A program made the position numbers and the translations under genes. Shown here in pieces: positions 10,734-22,449 of a stretch of DNA of 64,000 nucleotides. This DNA is from Apoderus coryli (Eukaryota > Arthropoda > Insecta > Coleoptera > Attelabidae), in assembly GCA_911728435.2 (NCBI GenBank), contig OU452201.1, positions 28,458,001-28,522,000 on the forward strand, written 5' to 3'. Every line of letters starts with the position of its first letter. Positions within the stretch are counted from its first letter, which is position 1. A model generated the notes under the pieces. That model did no database searches, was not told the origin of the DNA, and saw only the letters and a list, made by a program, of their open reading frames with translations.

Positions 10734-12001
10734 ATTAAACGTCAAACTGACAACTGGTTTAAAAATGTCGCGAAGATTTGGTATTGCATCTAACGATGCA
10801 ATTAATGATATTATATCTAATAATATACCAAAAAATACAATCAAATCAAAAAAATATGTATGGAAAATATTTCTCGAGTTTTGTGCGACCCGAGAATACG
10901 AACTGAATGCTGAAACGAGTTTGCATAATTTGGCTAATATATTGAAAGATTATGCGGTAAATATGAGAAAAGCTGACGGAACTGAATATAAACAAGCAAC
11001 TGTAAAAACAATTTGGAATACTACGAGTAGGCTACTCCAGGAAATATACTTCAATGACTTCAAAATTGAATTCGACCCGTTTGCCAGTGTGATATTCAAA
11101 AATGCGCGAGATGCAAGAAATGCAAAATGTAAAAGATTACAGCAGGATCCAAACAAACGAAAATGCAGTTCATCAAATTTGAGTTCAAGTGATTTGGCTA
11201 GAATTATTGGATTATGGGATGAATGTACACCAGAAGGTTTACACATTTTTTTTACCATATTGTAGCTGTTGAGTTAGCTTGGCGAGGTGGTGAACCAGCT
11301 GATTGCGTTATAGATTATTTCACGATTGAGACAAATAATGATGGAACGCCAACCAACAGAATTGAATACAATCCAATATTCAGTAAAACATGCCAAGGAG
11401 CATCGAAAAGTTGTACAAATAGTAAGTGGCTTGTTCCAAATATTGCAAACGAAAGTGCATACCCTGTTCGATTATTCCATAAATTATTGTCAAAAAGGGG
11501 GAAAAATATTACTTCCAGTCGCCTATTCTTGAGACCAAATCGTTTCTGGAAATCCGAAAGTGACACATGGTTTGACAATATACCGGTAGGCAAGAACACA
11601 ATTAATATGTGGACAAAATCATCCGCGCAAGCTAGTGGTTTGGACACTAAGTGTAAAAAGATATCCAATCAGTCGAACAGATCAACTACAGTTAGCCATT
11701 TGGCAAATAAAGGAATTCCTGAACAGCAATTAATAAAAATAACAGGACATAGCAACTCTAATTCAATTAAACCGTACTTGAATATTAACCAAGAACGCCA
11801 TGGTGAAATAATCAACACCATGCGAGGAATTTGTTCAACAGTGGAAATTAACAATCCGTCAACTTCAGCAAACTCTTCTTCCAATTTAACATTTACCAAT
11901 TGTACTTTTCACAACTGTAGTTTTAAATAAAAATGAATAATATTTGTTTGATTAAAGCTAATACATTTTGTATTGAAAATTATTAAACGTCAGATTGACA
12001 A
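10734..12001 (+). mobile_element. Crypton-type element bounded by 20-bp direct repeats
   Basis: A tyrosine recombinase gene (10765-11930) is bracketed by ATTAAACGTCAAACTGACAA at 10734-10753 and ATTAAACGTCAGATTGACAA at 11982-12001, 18 of 20 identical and in direct orientation. The left repeat ends 11 bp before the ATG and the right one begins 51 bp after the stop. Cryptons have no terminal inverted repeats and move by tyrosine-recombinase strand exchange, so direct repeats at the borders fit recombination sites. That the repeats are the element ends is inference. Confidence 0.65.
10765..11930 (+). pseudogene. Crypton tyrosine recombinase, interrupted by one frameshift
   Basis: The first part (10765-11265, 166 residues) has the N-terminal core-binding helices (WKIFLEFCATREYEL, LANILKDYAVNMRKADG, TVKTIWNTTSRLLQEIYF). 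The second part is the catalytic domain in another frame (open from 11223 to 11930). It includes Arg21 of that frame in VELAWRGGE, Arg153 in NRSTTVSHLANKGIPEQQ, His176 in ITGHSNSNSIKPYL and the nucleophile candidate Tyr185. The His of the usual H-x-x-R is replaced (SNQSNR). A C-terminal FTNCTFHNCSF motif follows. The frames join at an eight-T run (11247-11254), so a single indel, real or a homopolymer read error, separates them. Otherwise the gene is intact. The catalytic set and C-terminal Cys motif match animal Crypton recombinases (DUF3504-like). Confidence 0.85.
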
Positions 12002-12036
12002 TCAAATTTTTGATATCTACAAAGTAAAAAATTATC

Positions 12037-12227
12037 TTATCAAATACTCCTCGGGCCTTGATAAATACTGAAAATTTTGTCATAGAGAATCCTTGATGCG
12101 AGTTGCTCAAGGATAATAGCCCTCGGCCTGCGGCCTTGGGCTATTATCAAGCAACACGCTTTCGGCATTCTCTATGACAAAATTATCTCGGTATTTTCAA
12201 GACCCTAGGGGTATTACTACTGATAAT
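12037..12227. repeat. 190-bp imperfect palindrome next to the Crypton
   Basis: Left arm TTATCAAATACTCCTCGGGCC..., including TTTTGTCATAGAGAAT and GGATAATAGCCC, is mirrored on the right by GGGCTATTATC, ATTCTCTATGACAAAA and AGACCCTAGGGGTAT...GATAA. The centre is a GC-rich TCGGCCTGCGGCCTT loop. It begins 36 bp after the right direct repeat of the Crypton. It looks like a foldback-type MITE or a cruciform-forming site; no coding sequence is present. Confidence 0.75.
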
Positions 12228-12329
12228 CCGAAAGTCAGAATTATTGTTATAAATTAACTCAGTCATGGGTTTGAGTTTTAAGGTATCATAAAAATCAATG
12301 TGTTTATCAGACACTGCCTCCTTTACTTA

Positions 12330-12830
12330 CCGGCAATGTTAAAACTTCCAAAATACGACCTGAATATAAAATAACAAACAACACATAGATATAATTTCAT
12401 AGACAATAGGATAAATAAACCATTACAACAAGGATAAATCCGTTCATGTCAATTCCAATCAAATCAGTATTTGAAAAGTTAAAATTATTGTACTCATCCA
12501 AAGAATAAAATGAGTTACGAATAAGAAAAGATTTATTCCCAACCGCAAATGACTTAGGTGGGAGCTCTTTCATACATCTAGGCAAAGCATAATAATTAAG
12601 CGGAAATCTTGCTTTATCAATTTTTAGCCTATCAATCAGAGAGTCGTCATTATGTCTCGTGGGATATCTGTAAATTGCCGAGTGTGGTGTGTATAAGTGA
12701 GTGTTCAGTTTAACAAATTTCAAACACTCAAATATGTAAAGACAAGGCTGCGTCAAAATTTTAAGATCACTATTTGTATTTTGACAGGCAGAGGTAAAGC
12801 CAGCAACAATTTGCAACGCAACCTAATTGA
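12330..12830 (-). pseudogene. 3' fragment of a LINE ORF2
   Basis: A 139-residue frame (12397-12816, minus) matches the extreme C-terminal region of non-LTR reverse transcriptase proteins: CLYIFECLKFVKLNTHLYTPH, RLKIDKARFPLNYYALPRCM and a closing FLIRNSFYSLDEY. These segments are characteristic of the tail behind the reverse transcriptase domain, but no catalytic motif is included. The fragment is severely 5'-truncated, as usual for LINE insertions. It differs from the LINE at 6.9 kb, whose tail sequence is unrelated in detail. Confidence 0.7.
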
Positions 12831-13735
12831 CAAAAATGTTTAAAATATTCTTGCACGAGTCTATCTAAATGTATCTACTACTACTTGTTTGAAAATTGCT
12901 CGAAACGAACTAAAATTGCATTATACTCACACCGTAAGTGTAAAATAAACCATTTCCGGAACAATTGTCTGAACCAGCTAAATATGCTAGTAAAAGCACT
13001 TGTAATAAAGTTTGATTATGTACCTATACGTATAGTTTCTTTGCCTGCAAAATTTCAGTCATTAAATTGATTTTATGAAATACTATAAAAATGATACACC
13101 CTACTTGTCTTTTGTTTCCAAATAGTAAAAGTTCCTTTATTGCGAGAACTTTTTATGTATTGTTATTATCCTAGTTAAGAGAGAAATGTACAAACTATTC
13201 GTATTCAAAATACCAAGACTATTTTATACAAAATGCTAAATGCCACCTTCTGTCAACCACCCTTCCAAACAATCGCTCCTTTCAAGGTAGCTCTTAAGGA
13301 TCCAGGAGCACCTGCCGTCCAGAAGCCGTTTAATCGGGAGAATCAACAAGCACCAGCGACTACCTACCAAACAAATCAACTAAAAAGGAAACATGACAAT
13401 AAACACACAAAATACGAGTAGTTAAGTATAATAACTTAAAGAACAACGCGATACGATATTGGGAATACTAACGTTATTACTCAATTTCTTACAGGACAGA
13501 TGGTCGCCTGTTTCAGCTTAGAGATGTTGTACCACAATATTAACAAAAGAACAAGATAGAAAAAAAGAAAGCTACTAGACATGATCCATATTAAAAAAAA
13601 TCGGGGTAGTGTCAATGACAGAACGGATATTCAATACTTAAGCCATATTTACAACAAGATAATATAATAATCTAATATATAATAATCAAAGTATTTGTAC
13701 GTGTGCGTTTGTGTGTAAGTATGTGTATGTATATA
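12831..13735. other. Intergenic, no recognised gene
   Basis: The only point of note is 13233-13421, a 62-codon frame with Pro/Gln/Asn-rich translation (PPFQTIAPFKVALKDPGAPA) in locally higher GC. It has no identifiable domain and no clear splice context, so I do not call it a gene. The stretch ends in a (GT)n/TATG-rich segment before the next transposon. Confidence 0.4.
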
Positions 13736-15371
13736 CAGGGTGTCCTACGGTGGTAACCCATTAGATTATTTCAGAAACTACTTCGAATTGAATTTTGAAA
13801 ATTTCAGTGTCTATATTGTTAAATATGCTCTACTCAAATAATATAATAGCAACGGCATAGCACTTCCGCTTATACCGGAACTTGATAGCAACTTTGTTAT
13901 TTTAAATGAAACACCCTATATATTATTACATTTTTGGATTCTAAATAAGATTTCAGACATATTTCATGTATCATGTCCTATACCTAACGTCAGTCATTTC
14001 TGACTTATATCAAGATTTATGTCAAAATTGACAGTTTAGGGCTCCATAAGAATTCCGTTTTTTCCTTGTAAATCAGTATTTAATAATTATTTTGCAGGTA
14101 TTTTCTTATCAGGTGGGATTTTTTTTTTTCGAATTGACAAGACATTTTCTGATTAGTTTATACAGGGTGGTCAAAAAATTATATTGAAAATGGTTCAAGA
14201 AAAACAGTTGAAAGTCAATTTTTTCCAATGGCATGGGTATATTATTATTATTTTATCTTCCGTAGCATTAAAAAATAATGCAATTTTGTAATAGGTTATC
14301 ATTTTCTAAAATGTATAGTTTTCGAAATATCGTCATTTTAAATGGGGGTCATATCGAACAATTAAATTATTTTTGTATCGTTAGTTGATTAACTTTTTTT
14401 AGTTGAAAATTTATTTAGTTTAATCTTCTGTTCATTTCTGCTGTATTATTTTAAATTTTAGTCTTAGTTCGTTGTAATACTTAATTTGTATACCTCCCAA
14501 CCTGCTCTAAATGATTTCTCAAAATTCTTCCTAATTTCTCTAGTCATCGTTAGCAAATGGGGGTTTCTCTCGTTTAATACTCTACAGGTGATATTAATCA
14601 CTTTATTTTATTCTCCATGAATTAATAATAAATTTATAATATCAATAAGTATTTTTCATTTTTATTAATTTGACGTTTACTTTGACGTTAAAATGACCAT
14701 AATTTCATGGCTAACTAAATTAATTAGCTAGCTTCCAGAGAGACAACGGTAGGCGCTGCAGAAAAATTTAAAATGACCATATTTCGAAAACTATGCATTT
14801 TAGAAAGTGATAACCGATTACAAAATTGCATTATTTTTTAATGTTAAGGAAGATAAAATAATAATAATATACCCATTCCATTTGAAAAAATTGACTTTCA
14901 ACTGTTATTCTTGAACCGTTTTCAATATAATTTTTTGACCACCCTGTATAAACTAATCAGAAAATGTCTTGTCAATTCGAAAAAGAAGATCCCACCTGAT
15001 AAGAAAATACCTGCAAAATAATTATTAAATACTGATTTACAAGGAAAAACGGATTTCTTATGGAGCCCTAAACTGTCAATTTTGACATAAATCTTGATAT
15101 AAGTCAAAAATGACTGACGTTAGGTATAGGGCATGATACATGAAATATGTCTGAAATCTTATTTAGAATCCAAAAATGTAATAATATATAGGGTGTTTCA
15201 TTTAAAATAACAAAGTTGCCATCAAGTTCCGGTATAACCGGAAGTGCTATGCCGTTGCTATTATATTATTTGAGTAGAGCATATTTAACAATATAGACAC
15301 TGAAATTTTCAAAATTCAATTCGAAGTAGTTTCTGAAATAATCTAATGGGTTACCACCGTAGGACACCCTG
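13736..15371. mobile_element. Composite mariner/Tc1-type element, copy 2 (internally deleted)
   Basis: The same outer terminus CAGGGTGTCCTACGGTGG and its inverse delimit 1636 bp, with TA on both sides. The inner termini CAGGGTGGTCAAAAAATTATATTG and inverse lie at 14163 and 14946, giving a 784-bp inner element within about 425-bp outer arms at the same junctions as copy 1. The transposase coding region is nearly absent: only about 110 bp matching the inverted 5' coding piece remains (about 14490-14600). The asymmetric centre (about 14341-14490) is unlike copy 1. Confidence 0.87.
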
Positions 15372-15417
15372 TATATATATATAAAGTGACAATGGAAAAA
15401 AAAATAGATAATAGTAC

Positions 15418-18230
15418 CAAAGATTAATCTACACAATAGATAGTCAGCGTATATGGGAAGTAAAACAAAAATTGAAACTGTCTCGACACGAGCTACATCT
15501 ATTAGAAAAACATGCAACCATGGAAATTATGGAAATTGTAGATGGCGTTATATGTATTGTGTTGAAATAAAATAATCATATGGGCAATGTTAGACAAGGA
15601 CGAGTATACTTTCCCCTACGAGGTGGGAGTTTGTTTTTATATTATAGGTATCATATATGTACTACTGTGCAGCAGTGTTTTTTGTTTAAAATTATATTGT
15701 ATACGTATACCTATCTACGCAAAGATTAATGTGTATGGACGAAAATAAAAGAAATTACTATAATAGTATAAATATACAGGGCTGGTTTATTAAATGTTTT
15801 AGACAATAATTTTAAATGACTAAAATAATATTATTTTAGTCATTTAATTTTAAATTTCGGATATAAGGATGCATCAAAAAGTTATATTTAAATTAACGAA
15901 ATTTGGCGTTATAGATAGGACTTCCGGTTATTACCTGATTCAGTTTTAAGGATCAAACTCAAACAGCAGATTCAACTTGTCGTTAACATTATGAAAAAAT
16001 AAATATCAGAGGCGGGTAAATTAAAGGGGCATACAGGCGTGAAATGCTACCCTAACTTTTTTATGCACATTTTTTGCGTGTGTTTCAATTCGGAGATGTA
16101 AAATCTAACAAATTATATACGTAATAAATGTATCCTTCTGTGATATTGATAGAAAGTCATCGTTATCGCGTAATATCGATTTTAAGAAATGTTAATATTA
16201 AAAAGGCTGTGCTTTTTACAAGTTGCTGAAGTAAATAAGGTTTGAAATTTCCAGCATGACAATAATTATTTAAAAAAATACGGTTTCGAAATGCAAGATG
16301 TAAAAAATTAGAATTTTTAATCTGTTTTTAATGAAAATTTAAATCTATTGAGAAATATGGTTCAGGGTTTTTGTGAAATGTATTTTACTCCAAAGATTCT
16401 ACTCATCGATTATAACCGAATTAATTTACTCAAAAATATCTATACTAGTAAAATAACACAATTATCACAATTAGGTTCAAATTCTGCAACGCCGAATTGA
16501 AAAAAAACTTACAGTCTCCCTAATATTGGTTTTTGTGCAATGATCATAAAACTTTAAAAAACTAACGATTTATGTAGATTGTATTGTTAACACGTTTCGT
16601 TAAAAGTATCACGACAATAACTTTTTTCATGTTTTAACAAGTACAATCGTCTGCTTCAGATTGATCCTTAAAAACTGAATAACAGTTTCTCTATATAAAA
16701 AAATAAAACTCGTAAATATCATCCCCCAACATTTAATTTGATTACAATTACATAACACCATATTTGAAAGTAAATAAAAAAAAACAGCATTACCTAGTTT
16801 GACAGATTTGCAAATTGCAAATCAAAGTATCTATGTATACAGGGTGTTGCATAAGTACTTGTACAAACTTTAAAGGGTGATTCTTTGACTAATTTTAAGA
16901 TACAAATTTCATATGTACATGGGTCCGCTACGGCTTGGTTTTCGAGATACAGGTAGTTCAAAAAGAATATTATATTTAGGATTATATGCTTGTTCAATAG
17001 CATCGCAATTTGGTGCAATTCGGGATACAGGTGTATTGATGACACCAGAGCTGTCAAAAGAACTAATAAAAAATACGAAAAATAACAAAATACAAATATC
17101 ATTCAAAAGACAACAATGCACATAATAGTCGGTACCAAGCCAAATAGGTAGTAGGTAAATATAGATTTATTTTGTTTCGGGCTTGGGCTTGGCACCGACT
17201 TATTGTAATCAAAACTACCCACCAAACGGATACATTTAATTTTACGCAGATGCTCAAAATGTTAACTTTCTTTCATTAATAGAGACCTGTGAAGTGAGCT
17301 TACCTCTTACGCCCACGTATTAAGTACTAAGTTTCAGTTATCAGTTATAATTTTTTATTTTCCAAGGAAGCGAAACGAGATATTTAAAACGGCATTGCGC
17401 CGCCCTCATGTATACCTCCGGGGGCGGCATCGAAAATCGCTACACGTCACAAACTTGTAAATGCTTAGAACTACCCCTATATCAAATTTCTATTTTCTAT
17501 CTTTTTTGTTTCATACCCAAAGCCCTATTCCTACCGAACTTATTATTTACCCGAAGAAACATTAAAAAGAAGTAAAATTTAAGTACCTATACTATTATAA
17601 TAGGTATACCTAATATAATATAGGTAGCACTGATAATTTTTTTATTATAGGTATTATAAGATCTACAACAATCTTGTTACATCTTTGCCACATTGTCTAC
17701 GTGAAATATTTAGTCAAAAGTATGTTTCTATCTAAAAGCTTTTCATTTAACGATTGTTCGCCACTGATCATGGGACTGGTCTAGTCTTGAAACATGTATG
17801 ACATGGATTAAATATTATTATATTAAATTTAATTCATAGAGATTAGGCTTTTATTTCAATACTGTACTTGTAATAAATCACCCTGTGTGTTTCTTTTACC
17901 GACGAATTGGCAACAGCACGACACACACCACATTCGCTTGTTTTTTTTTCTACCCTCCCTGCGTATCCCCTCCAGATTAATACAGAATTTCATCAATTTC
18001 TCTCTCTGACAATACAGCATTGCCGGTGCATATCTGTTGCAAATGATCTAAATAATTGTTATACGTTGCGTTTTGTTTTTGATATTAATAAACTACAAAA
18101 CGGTTTCTGGCTGTGACAATACTGCTCTATGCTTTACACGCTAGTCTACGCCACGTAGTGGCAGGCATACTTAGAGATGTTCTGATTTTAATGCATTGGG
18201 CTGACTATCTATTGTGTAGATTAATCTTTG
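15418..18230. repeat. Perfect 31-bp inverted repeat, 2.75 kb apart
   Basis: 15418-15448 (CAAAGATTAATCTACACAAT...) is exactly the reverse complement of 18200-18230 (GCTGACTATCTATTGTGTAG...). The left copy starts 47 bp beyond the end of composite copy 2. Flanks resemble each other for a few more bases (GTACC/ATAGTACC). The function is unknown. Confidence 0.8.
15449..18199. other. Non-coding stretch between the 31-bp inverted repeats
   Basis: No gene is recognised. Contents: a perfect palindrome AATGACTAAAATAAT/ATTATTTTAGTCATT at about 15816-15846; a lone transposon-like terminus TACAGGGTGTTGCATAAGTA at about 16840 without a clear partner; a 15-bp inverted repeat AGTCGGTACCAAGCC/GGCTTGGCACCGACT at 17127-17141 and 17186-17200; and an 80-bp segment (17203-17285, CCACCAAACGGATACATTTA) that recurs at 60072-60150. 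Confidence 0.6.
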
Positions 18231-18239
18231 ATAGTACCG

Positions 18240-21200
18240 ACTAATGCACATATAGCACTTAGGTAAAATAATACAAATGAATGAATAGCTGTTGAAAACA
18301 CTTGTCTACTGGACGATTTTTGGTAAGAGAAATGCATCATTTTGTAGTAATAAAAAATCGGACTAATGATAATTAGAATTAAACATAATAATAATACAAA
18401 ATATTATTATTATTATTTATACAATAAGTTATTTATTTATTTTATTGCATAAATAATGTGATGTAACTTTTATGTAACTTTGTTTGTACCTACCTTTTCT
18501 TATGTAAATTGTTTTTATTTTCAGTAATATATGTGTTACCTGAAGAAAGCAACAGTTGTACGTTGTCGAAACGTTGTTTTAAAGAAAAAAAAATGTTTTG
18601 ACATGAAATAACAATTGTTATTTAGTATACTGTGTAGTTTGTGAGCCTCATCCCAAGAATTTCCGAATCTAAATATTGAAGAAATAAGGCTCAAGAAAAA
18701 AGAGAACAAAATATATCCTTTATATTTTGCTTTCTTCGACACTAACATACCACTACTATTGGACAGATGCACCCTCGTGGTGGCTCACCCCCATCGAAAT
18801 TTCGGGTCAAACGATTAATAAATGTAATACATGCAAGAGAAAATAAAACACCAAAGTAAATACATTTATCATATTGACATTTATTTCAGTCAGAAAAATT
18901 TGTTTTACAATAATACAATTCTGTGTATTAGATTTTGTAGAGATTATGCTTAGCACATTTTCTGTTTCTAATATTTTTGCACCATCAGAGGATAAAAAAG
19001 ATGTAGACCTACTGTGTAAAACATATGAGTAGTTGGAAACGAATACAAATAATATTTTTTATGATTTTTGTTAACATAAACATAGTAGGAAAAACAAATT
19101 TTAATTAATAAATTACTATTATGAAAATATGGTGTATTTACAAATTCGACAATAATTAAACATTTTTATATATAAAACATTTGCAAAGATATGTACAAAG
19201 GGTTTAATTTTTTTATATTTTCTCAACTAATTTACTTGGTTATAAAATTAGATTTTTAACAAAATAATACAGAATAAGAAATATAACAAATTACATTTCC
19301 TTGAAAATCGAATTTTAGTTATTTCCAGAAAACGGATTATTTATATATGATTTTATGTAATGCACCACTGATAACTTGTTTTCATTGCTCTTCAAAACTA
19401 ATTTAAAAAATATTTTTGTAGCATTTAAAGGTATAAGATAGTATCTGTACGGTACTGCTGGTAAAGAGTAGAACATTAGAGAGATATATAAATTTTTATT
19501 CTTAAACTATAAATTTAAATATCTGTCTTTCTTTTTTTTAGTTAGTTAGTAGACCAGAATAACTTATTTTTTATATTGAATGTTCCTTTATTATATATAT
19601 TTTAATAAGATATTAAGCATTAACATTTTTTAAGTTAATATAAAATAAATATAACCATTTTTCTTGAAATTTCAGGTACCTTTCCTACAACATGAGGAAG
19701 TTACTAATAAGTAAGGAAATTTTGGTGATTATTTAAAAATATGTTTAAATTACAGAAGTTAATTTTCATAAAAAAATGAAGTTATTATAGCTGAACTTAA
19801 AAAAAAACCCGCAAAATACAAAAGGCATGTTAAACAAATTATCAATGACCAATATCGCATATATATATTATATATATACAATGGTTTTGATAACATGACC
19901 TAATTTAAACTAACGCCAGCAATTAATCAACAGCTCGGGATTGGACAATTCAAGTGATTAATTTAAATAAGGCCAATAAATTTGAATACATTAATATAGT
20001 TTTATGTACTGTATCTTCCATGTTATGCATACTTAAATATAATTTATTACATTGCGGTGGATAGTTATGTAATTTTACAGTGTCAATTTAAAGAAAGTTA
20101 CTAAAAATATTTTTCCTATAAATATTTATTTACTCTATGTTAATTACAAGGTGATCTTCAGTATCTATATAGGAATATAAATAAATAATACATACAATTT
20201 TCCTTGTAAAAATATATGTGAATTGATAAGCCTTAAAACTATTTTTTCTCTTTCAGCGACAATGTTAAATAGCCAAATATTTACATATGCTTTTTACTGT
20301 CTTATTGTCTTCTTTTTTCATCGTTTTTTTTTTTTAAATATACTTTAACCGTCTATCTCCGCATAAGTTGTGAACTGACGTTTACATGTAGCTGTCAAAG
20401 AGCAAATCAGTGAATGTACTTCTCTCATTAGAAACCATAAATATCCTAATTTTTGTTTTAATGTAAGTTCCATAATGTTATTGTCAAGAAATTGCAAAGC
20501 TAACAATCTGAAATATAATTAAGAGACAGTACAACAGCTTCGCGGTTACCGTTTTCTTTTTGTTGATAATTAAAATAATGAAATAATTCACTTTTGTATA
20601 AAAATGGGATTCACAGCATGTGAGTGTGTACATTTCACTTTACATGCTTACTTTAAAATATTTACCGCAACCACTTTAACAGCTCTTCATTATCCATAGT
20701 TTAAAATTGTACTCTCATAGTTCCTACATTCTAGCACCTTTATGTTTAATGTGTATAAGACATTTCTTACGTACCAATTGCCGAACTTTTATCTGTAATT
20801 CATTCAAAAATTATACATTTGCCAGAAAAAATACAGGGGTGACGGTATGGTTTACATATCTACTACAATATACAAAGAATAATGTTATGATTTTGCGCTA
20901 TTCTTTCTAAAATCTGATTTGTAGACTCTAAATACAAAAGCAGAAATAGGTTAAGGTTCTTAATAGGTTTATTTAAATGAGGTTTGTTTTTGTTTTAAGT
21001 CAACAACTGAAGGATTAACTTGTGCACAAAGATATTTTTGAGTTAAATATTTAAATTCTTCGTTAGTAAATTCCGTAACTGTTTCTATGCTATTATAGAG
21101 TGAATGGTAATTAGTTTACTACAATCAATTGCATATTTCGCATTATGACATACATCAGTTTTAAACGTACAAAATATAAGAAATATCTTTATAAAATTAA

Positions 21201-22009
21201 CTCTTCTACAATAATTGACTGTGAACTAAAAATGACTAATGATATACGTATAACGTTATTACATTTTTCATTAAATAACTAAAAATGATACGCCCATGTC
21301 CCATAGATGCTGTCATTTGCAAATTGCCGTAACTCGCAGCTGCAGGTAGATATTACGTTCATTTTCAGATGAAATTGTTTACGGTAGATCGCAGTAAATA
21401 CTATTAACGATAGCCTCTTAAAAGTATACAACAATTATTCCATTTTAAGATTTTTTTTTAAATATATATTGTTTCCATAATTGTTGACTTGTAATTGTAA
21501 TTCTTTTCTTGAAGTTTTATCCTTTTTTTACAGGAGATTTTACTGCCTACCTTTTGTTCAAGTTGAGAAAATAAATGAATCAGAGTATATATAAGTGTTT
21601 ATTTCTACCTATATTTTTCCTTAATTTGGAAAAAATAACGAAATTAATTTATTTCCAACAATTTCATTTAAGTTTATCACTCAGTTGCTTGTCAAATAAT
21701 AAAGGCAATAGAGCTCTGATACGAAGGCACCAAAAATAAATTATATTTTTGTAATTATCTCTTCACCCTTTGTGGTCGAATTTAATTTTTTGTTTAAAAC
21801 AAAGTATCTACTTACGTCAATTAAAGCTATGAGGTTTGTTAAATGTACTAATATACAAATTTGATTGAAAAAAAGGGATAGTTTTTGATTTATCCTGCGT
21901 AACCACTAGGAAAATAATTAACTAGTAGGAACAGATTTTATCATTAATTAAATTCACATTAATGTTCACGAAATTGAAGGAAACAATTTTTTATCGGTAA
22001 GTCAGAGTC
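18240..22009. other. Long AT-rich stretch, no gene seen
   Basis: No frame longer than about 80 codons reads like protein. A segment at 18540-18600 (CCTGAAGAAAGC...GTCGAAACGTTG) resembles a motif often seen near the 3' end of arthropod retroelements, but I cannot place it in a family. Short TA repeats lie at about 19860-19880. It could be intron or intergenic. Confidence 0.5.
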
Positions 22010-22015
22010 TAACGT

Positions 22016-22440
22016 TGATGATGAGCAGTGCCATCTAGTTCCTTGGGGCTCTTTTTTGGTACTGCAGTGGGTGGATCTTACCTAAACTATATACATGATG
22101 CTATAAAATTATCCCGAATATCATCTCTTGAGGACCAATAATCCTTGTAACTCGGTAAAGAGTTTATTGCCATAACCAAATTTATTCCCAGAAATCATTT
22201 TACTTAATCTGCCGTTGTGGGTGTTATTATCAACATTTATTTGCACATCGTAAAGGTTCTAAAAGCTCATCCGAAAATAAAAGTGTGGCCCTGAAATGGT
22301 TGAGGTTGACAATATTATTCAAAGTTTTTGACCACTGATACAGGAACAGGCGGCTTTGATATTTCCTGTTCGGCTTGGATTCTTCAATTGGGTCCTGTTC
22401 CATAACATTATTTTCCTCATCACTTCCAAAATGTCGAACA
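22016..22440 (-). pseudogene. piggyBac-type transposase relic
   Basis: On the minus strand, pieces in changing frames read like the N-terminal part of a piggyBac (DDE_Tnp_1_7) transposase. An acidic segment (HFGSDEENNVMEQDPIEE) is at about 22380-22440. At about 22110-22185 comes INSLPSYKDYWSSRDDIRDNF, the motif before the first catalytic Asp of this family. At about 22025-22075 is PPTAVPKKSPKELDG, the segment after it. No catalytic Asp remains, and stops and frameshifts occur throughout. It is a badly decayed and partial copy. I rate the family as likely, not certain. Confidence 0.5.
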
Positions 22441-22449
22441 GAGCTTTTG

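Noticed and set aside
16794..17125. Overlapping frames on both strands at 16.8-17.1 kb
   Set aside because: Overlapping open frames on both strands without similarity to any family are expected by chance in this composition.
16838..17890. Transposon from TACAGGGTGTTGCATAAGTA (16840) to AATCACCCTGTG (17878)
   Set aside because: The two ends agree for only a few bases, and no longer inverted repeat or transposase lies between them.
18540..18600. Second ribozyme candidate (CCTGAAGAAAGC...GTCGAAACGTTG)
   Set aside because: It has CGAAAC but not the CTGATGA core, and no pairing fits a hammerhead.
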